A stretch of DNA of 64,000 nt from NCBI RefSeq assembly GCF_900100735.1, contig NZ_FNCJ01000012.1, positions 124,001-188,000 of the forward strand. Reading direction: 5' to 3'. The translations under genes were made by a program, and so were the position numbers. Under the pieces are notes generated by a model that was not told the origin of the DNA, ran no database searches, and was given only the letters and a program-made list of their open reading frames with translations. This document shows positions 60,253 through 64,000 of the stretch, piece by piece. Numbering within the stretch: the first letter of the stretch is position 1; each line of letters starts with the position of its first letter. This stretch comes from Paraburkholderia phenazinium (GTDB taxonomy: Bacteria; Pseudomonadota; Gammaproteobacteria; Burkholderiales; Burkholderiaceae).

Positions 60253-60989
60253 AGGGAGATTCTCTTGAATACGAAACCCGGCACCGAGCGGATCACGAAC
60301 ATGATCTGCGCCCAGAACCATGGGGTGTAGAGCGAATCCTTGCCGCGTTCGATCGCACGCACGATGTCCGTGGCGACGCGCTCGGGGGTGGCGACGAGCG
60401 GCCCGGGCAACGGCAGGCCGGCTGTCATCGGCGTGCTCACAAAACCCGGTTTGATGGTGAGCACGTTCACGTTCGCCTTGAAGAGCCGCGCGCGCAAACC
60501 TTCGCAGAACGTCGTAACGGCGGCTTTGGCTGTCCCATAGACATAGTTGGACGGCCGGCCACGATCGCCCGCGACCGAAGAAATCACTGCAATCGAGCCG
60601 CTCTTTTGCGTTTCGAAGGTGCCCGCCAGCAGCGTGAGCAGCGCGATCGTCGACAAGGCATTGGTGGAGATTTCGCGCACCGTAGCTTCCGGATCGCGCT
60701 CGCAGGCAGACTGGTCCGACAGGGTGCCGTGAGCGAGCAGGACAATGTCGATGCGGCCCAGCTCGGCAAGACAGGCTTCGAGCATCGGGCGATGCTGGGG
60801 ATAGTCGTTCACGTCGAGCACGTAGGTGCCGACGCTGCTTGCACCGCGTACTCGCAGATCCTGCGCGACCGCATCGAGGCGGGTTTCGTGGCGTCCGGCG
60901 AGAAACAGGCTCGCGCCGTCCTTGACCCACTCGCGTGCGCAGGCCACTGCGATGGCGGACGAGCCGCCGATGATCAGAATCTTTTTCAT
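60249..60989 (-). CDS. DprE2-like short-chain dehydrogenase
   Basis: A 246-residue SDR. The nucleotide motif at the N-terminus is GGSSAIAVACAREW rather than the classical TGxxxGIG; this GxSSxIA form is characteristic of DprE2. LLAHGTLSD, VISSVAGDRGRPSNYVYGTAKA (catalytic Ser, Tyr, Lys) and PGFVSTPMTAGLP follow. DprE2 reduces the 2-keto intermediate to decaprenylphosphoryl arabinose. It overlaps the DprE1-like gene by 4 bases (ATGA) and the GtrA gene by 4 bases. Confidence 0.88.
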   Translation of the reverse strand: MKKILIIGGSSAIAVACAREWVKDGASLFLAGRHETRLDAVAQDLRVRGASSVGTYVLDVNDYPQHRPMLEACLAELGRIDIVLLAHGTLSDQSACERDPEATVREISTNALSTIALLTLLAGTFETQKSGSIAVISSVAGDRGRPSNYVYGTAKAAVTTFCEGLRARLFKANVNVLTIKPGFVSTPMTAGLPLPGPLVATPERVATDIVRAIERGKDSLYTPWFWAQIMFVIRSVPGFVFKRISL

Positions 60990-62308
60990 TGCTGTGTCGT
61001 CCGTTGCCAGAAGCGCGACATCAAGGCCGGGTCGCGCAGTTGTTCGAGGGCCCGCCATGCCGGATAAGCGGCACGAAAATCCTCACCGCTCATATGGGCG
61101 TCCTTGGCGGGATACAGACGCCCTCCGGCGTCGCGCACGATGGTGTCGAGCCGCGTGAATAGCGCCTGATTCTTCAGATCGTGCTGGGGGAAATCGAGTG
61201 CGAGAGAAATGCCCGGCATCGGGAAGGACAGCAAACCGGGCGACACCAGCGGGCCGCAACGCTTGAGCACCGCGAGGAACGAGCCGGAGCCGGTCGACGC
61301 GATTGCGCGTAAGAAATCCTGCAGCGCCTCGCGCGCCGCCGCTTCAGGCACGACGAACTGGTATTGCTGGAAGCCACGGCGTCCGTACATGCGGTTCCAT
61401 TCCAGCAGGCTGTCGAGCGGATAGAAGTAGGCGGGGTAGTCGACCACCGCATGCCCGGCTTTGGCGACCTGACGGCGGTAGTAGAGCTCGTTGAACGCCT
61501 TGAGCGTCACGCGGTTGACCGGCGACCACGGCAGCGCGAACGGCACGCTTCGCACGCGGCGCTGCTGGCTTGCAAAGTGGCCATCGGTGGCGTGATCGGC
61601 CGACATGTAGACGCCGCGTCCGAGGGACCTGCCGCTGCTCAGGCAATCGATCCATGCCACGCCGTATTCGTGCTGTGGGTCGAGTTCGCGCGAGAGGGCG
61701 AGGAATTCGTCGAGGTTGCCGAACGGCAAGCTGTGCACCGATAGTCTGCTGGAGCTTACCGGCATAAGCTGGATTTCCACCCACTCGACGATGCCGGTGA
61801 GGCCGAGCCCGCCAATGCTGGCGCGAAACAGCGCTGCATGTTCATCGGGTGTGCATTCGATGGGCTCCGAATCGGAGCGCAGCAAGGAAAACCGTCGGAC
61901 GTGGCGCCCGAAAGTCCCGCGTACGTGATGATTCTTGCCGTGGACGTCGTTGGCCAGCGCTCCGCCGAGGGTCACGAACTGGGTGCCGGGCGTGACCGCC
62001 AGCATCCAGCCGCGCGGAATCGACACCGCGAGCACTTCGCCGAGCGTGACGCCGGCTTCGGCGCGCAGCACGCCGGTGTGCCAGTCGGCGCTGAGAAAGC
62101 GGTCGAGACCGCGCAGATTGAGTACGTGATCCGTCGCGGCAAGGCAGCTATCGCCATAGCTGCGGCCGTTGCCGAACGGCAGTGTGGTGCCGAAGCGCGC
62201 GCCCATCTCCCGCAATGACGCCTCTGCACCCTGGCGCCACGACAGCGGATGGCTGGCTTGTGGCGCGTAAGGATAGTGACCCCAGGAGTAGAGTTTGGCG
62301 ACGCTCAT
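60986..62308 (-). CDS. DprE1-like FAD-dependent oxidase
   Basis: A 440-residue VAO-family oxidase. FAD-domain motifs are FGNGRSYGD (45-53) and GGALANDVHGKNHHVRG (115-131). The C-terminal half has PLDSLLEWNRMYGRRGFQQYQ, SFPMPG and LYPAKD. This matches mycobacterial DprE1, which oxidises decaprenylphosphoryl ribose at C2. At the position of Cys387 of M. tuberculosis DprE1 (in NICVDFP) this protein has Ala370 (SLALDFP); the catalytic Lys418 equivalent, Lys402, is kept. The start is ATG 62308, with a GTG at 62329 possible. Coupled to the DprE2-like gene. Confidence 0.9.
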   Translation of the reverse strand: MSVAKLYSWGHYPYAPQASHPLSWRQGAEASLREMGARFGTTLPFGNGRSYGDSCLAATDHVLNLRGLDRFLSADWHTGVLRAEAGVTLGEVLAVSIPRGWMLAVTPGTQFVTLGGALANDVHGKNHHVRGTFGRHVRRFSLLRSDSEPIECTPDEHAALFRASIGGLGLTGIVEWVEIQLMPVSSSRLSVHSLPFGNLDEFLALSRELDPQHEYGVAWIDCLSSGRSLGRGVYMSADHATDGHFASQQRRVRSVPFALPWSPVNRVTLKAFNELYYRRQVAKAGHAVVDYPAYFYPLDSLLEWNRMYGRRGFQQYQFVVPEAAAREALQDFLRAIASTGSGSFLAVLKRCGPLVSPGLLSFPMPGISLALDFPQHDLKNQALFTRLDTIVRDAGGRLYPAKDAHMSGEDFRAAYPAWRALEQLRDPALMSRFWQRTTQQ

Positions 62309-62433
62309 TGGGTTGCCCGGCGGACCCACGAAGTGGGCGATAGCGCATCATAGGCGTGACGAGGGGCGCAACACCGTTAGCTACTGCACACACTGACGGT
62401 TTGCCACCGTACCGGCGCTGCGGCAGAGCCGGG

Positions 62434-64000
62434 TCAATGCCCGGCATTCCCGGCGACAGTATCCGGATAGCTGAGTCGATAGATTTCCTGGCAACGCCCG
62501 GCGTGAATCGTGTAGCGAAAGCCGATCAACCACGGTTGCACCGGCGAGCAAAAGCGTGCCAGCAGCGTCATCTTGAGTGAGCGGTCGCCGAGAAAACCGA
62601 ATCCCGCAGCAGCATCATCCGGTAACACCAGATACTCGACCTCCTTTTGCTCGACGTATTCCGGAACACGGCCGGAGATGAGATACGGAGTGTAGGAGGG
62701 GTCGACCAGCGCACCGAGGTCGATAATGCCGCGTTGCCATAGGTAGCTGACGCGCCCGATATCGAAGGCGGCGATCTTCGCATTCGGCGGGAGATGTTGA
62801 ATCATCCACTCGCCGATTTGCGCATGCGTATCGTTGATGTGGCCGATACCGTCGATCGTCACCGTACGCCAGGTATTGAGCGATGCGGCGCCGCCAAGCA
62901 GCGCAAGAACGACCACGGCAAATCGCGGCCAACGCGCGCCGCTTGCCGCCACACGTTCGAATAACCATAGGAGGCCAAAGCACAGCAGCGGAAACAGCAG
63001 CAGCAGATTCAGCGGCTGATAGCGCCCGCCATGGCCGGCGGAGGGAAAGGTGGCCATGTAGGTGCAGAAATGCAGCAGGGCCCATAACAACAGGAAGTTG
63101 ATCCGGGCGGGGCGTTGCCGGATGAGCGCGTAGGCGCCCAGCATGCCGAGCGCGGCAAGCAGCAGACCGAGCAGCGAAAATTCGCTGTCGAACTGTGTCA
63201 CGGAGGTGAGCTGCGTGACGAAGCCGGTGCTGAACTGGCGGGGCAGACGCATGATCCACGAACCGGCGAAGCGCAGCAGCGAGTGCAGGGTGTGTGGACC
63301 GCCGCTGGTGTGGAAATAGAGCCACGAGCGCCCTTCCATGGTCGCTGGCATGAGCCCATGAGACGTATAAAGGTTGACGCCGAAAACGGCGACGACAAAG
63401 ATTGACCAGATGCCGAGCAGCGCCGCAAAATCGGCGACGCCGCGCAGCCGCTTGGGTCTGGCAACGATCAGTAACGGCGCGAAGATCATCGCTTCCGGCC
63501 GTGTCACGGCGAGCAGGCCAGCGCACAGTCCGGCGAAGATGGCAGTGCGCCGGCGAGTCCGGCTTTCGTCGTCGTACCAGAAATAAATAGCCGCGAGCGT
63601 CAATGCGGTAAAGAGCAAATGCTCCATGCCGATCAGGCCCAGCCAGATGAAATTGCCGCACAGCGCAGGTGTGACTGCCAGAATCCAGCATGACAACGGG
63701 CGCAGTCCATCCCGGTGGGCGAGGCGATGCAGCAGACTGCCGATCAGTACCAGCAGGGCCCAACTCAGGCAAAGGTTATAGAGGACCGGATCGATGCCGC
63801 TCAGGAACGCGTAGTTGGCTGCCTGGATACAGGTCCACAGGATGCTGGTGGTGCCGGAGGACCGTTGACCAGGTTCAAACCCCGGAATGCCGTAAGTGGC
63901 GAGGTTGCGTGCGACGGTCTGATGAATGTAGGAGTCGTCGAGCGGGAAGCCGTATTGCACGCGCAACGCACTGGCGACGACGAGCAAGCTCAGCGTATAG
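62434..64000 (-). CDS. AftB-like GT-C membrane glycosyltransferase (5' end outside window)
   Basis: At least 518 residues with many transmembrane helices. The reading frame runs off the window end, so the true start is beyond 64000; the TTG at 63987 is only nominal. The first periplasmic loop has FPLDDSYIHQTVARNLATYG ... SGTTSILW, the same pattern as in the protein encoded at 47720 and in AftB-type arabinofuranosyltransferases. A periplasmic C-terminal domain begins near AKIAAFDIGRVSYLW. It should use a polyprenyl-phosphate sugar made by the downstream genes. Confidence 0.78.
   Translation of the reverse strand, partial: YTLSLLVVASALRVQYGFPLDDSYIHQTVARNLATYGIPGFEPGQRSSGTTSILWTCIQAANYAFLSGIDPVLYNLCLSWALLVLIGSLLHRLAHRDGLRPLSCWILAVTPALCGNFIWLGLIGMEHLLFTALTLAAIYFWYDDESRTRRRTAIFAGLCAGLLAVTRPEAMIFAPLLIVARPKRLRGVADFAALLGIWSIFVVAVFGVNLYTSHGLMPATMEGRSWLYFHTSGGPHTLHSLLRFAGSWIMRLPRQFSTGFVTQLTSVTQFDSEFSLLGLLLAALGMLGAYALIRQRPARINFLLLWALLHFCTYMATFPSAGHGGRYQPLNLLLLFPLLCFGLLWLFERVAASGARWPRFAVVVLALLGGAASLNTWRTVTIDGIGHINDTHAQIGEWMIQHLPPNAKIAAFDIGRVSYLWQRGIIDLGALVDPSYTPYLISGRVPEYVEQKEVEYLVLPDDAAAGFGFLGDRSLKMTLLARFCSPVQPWLIGFRYTIHAGRCQEIYRLSYPDTVAGNAGH

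Overview
The window is a high-GC chromosomal segment from a Burkholderiaceae bacterium, most likely Paraburkholderia or a close relative in Burkholderia sensu lato. That rests on the odhA-odhB-lpdA-zapE gene order, protein wording typical of that group, DUF3613 and DUF2968 genes beside a Tad locus, and a high-molecular-weight FabG with MaoC in a fatty acid cluster. It looks like core chromosome. I see no prophage, complete insertion sequence or CRISPR array. All family names come from reading the sequence; no database was searched.

Layout. 1-7.1 kb: the 2-oxoglutarate dehydrogenase complex (E1, E2, E3), then zapE. 7.3-7.7 kb: a lone transposase-N-terminal-like gene. 7.9-13.5 kb, minus strand: a DUF2147 protein, a two-partner-secretion type (TpsB) outer-membrane transporter, and two large paralogous Gly/Ser/Thr-rich lipoproteins. 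14.2-28.0 kb, plus strand: a full Tad/Flp pilus locus (flp, tadV, tadE, rcpC, rcpA, tadZ, tadA, tadB, tadC, tadD, DUF3613, tadG) ending in a sigma-54 activator and a DUF2968 protein. 28.2-36.5 kb: LtrA-like membrane protein, small hypotheticals, a divergent Hfq-like protein, an ECF sigma/anti-sigma operon, a vanillyl-alcohol-oxidase-family flavoenzyme and a DUF1571 protein. 36.5-45.9 kb, minus strand: a fatty acid degradation cluster (TetR, FadE, FabG4-type reductase, MaoC hydratase, thiolase, FadD). 46-51 kb: an MFS carboxylate-type transporter, a membrane glycosyltransferase and a ClC channel. 51.1-51.6 kb: two tRNA-Leu(CAG) genes, each with its own promoter and terminator. 51.8-58.1 kb: rnr, rlmB, rpiA, a GT4 glycosyltransferase and an orphan HigA-like regulator. 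58.2-64.0 kb, minus strand: a module resembling the mycobacterial decaprenyl-phosphoryl-arabinose pathway.

The most notable system is that last module. A HAD phosphatase fused to a UbiA prenyltransferase (DPPR-synthase-like), a GtrA protein, a DprE2-like SDR, a DprE1-like oxidase and an AftB-like C-type glycosyltransferase lie together. The DprE1, DprE2 and GtrA reading frames overlap by 4 bases each. Together they could convert phosphoribosyl pyrophosphate to a polyprenyl-phosphate arabinofuranose donor, move it across the membrane and transfer the sugar to an unknown acceptor. A second AftB-like transferase lies at 47.7-49.3 kb. The second candidate system is the TpsB transporter beside two repeat-rich lipoproteins with no recognisable TpsA partner.
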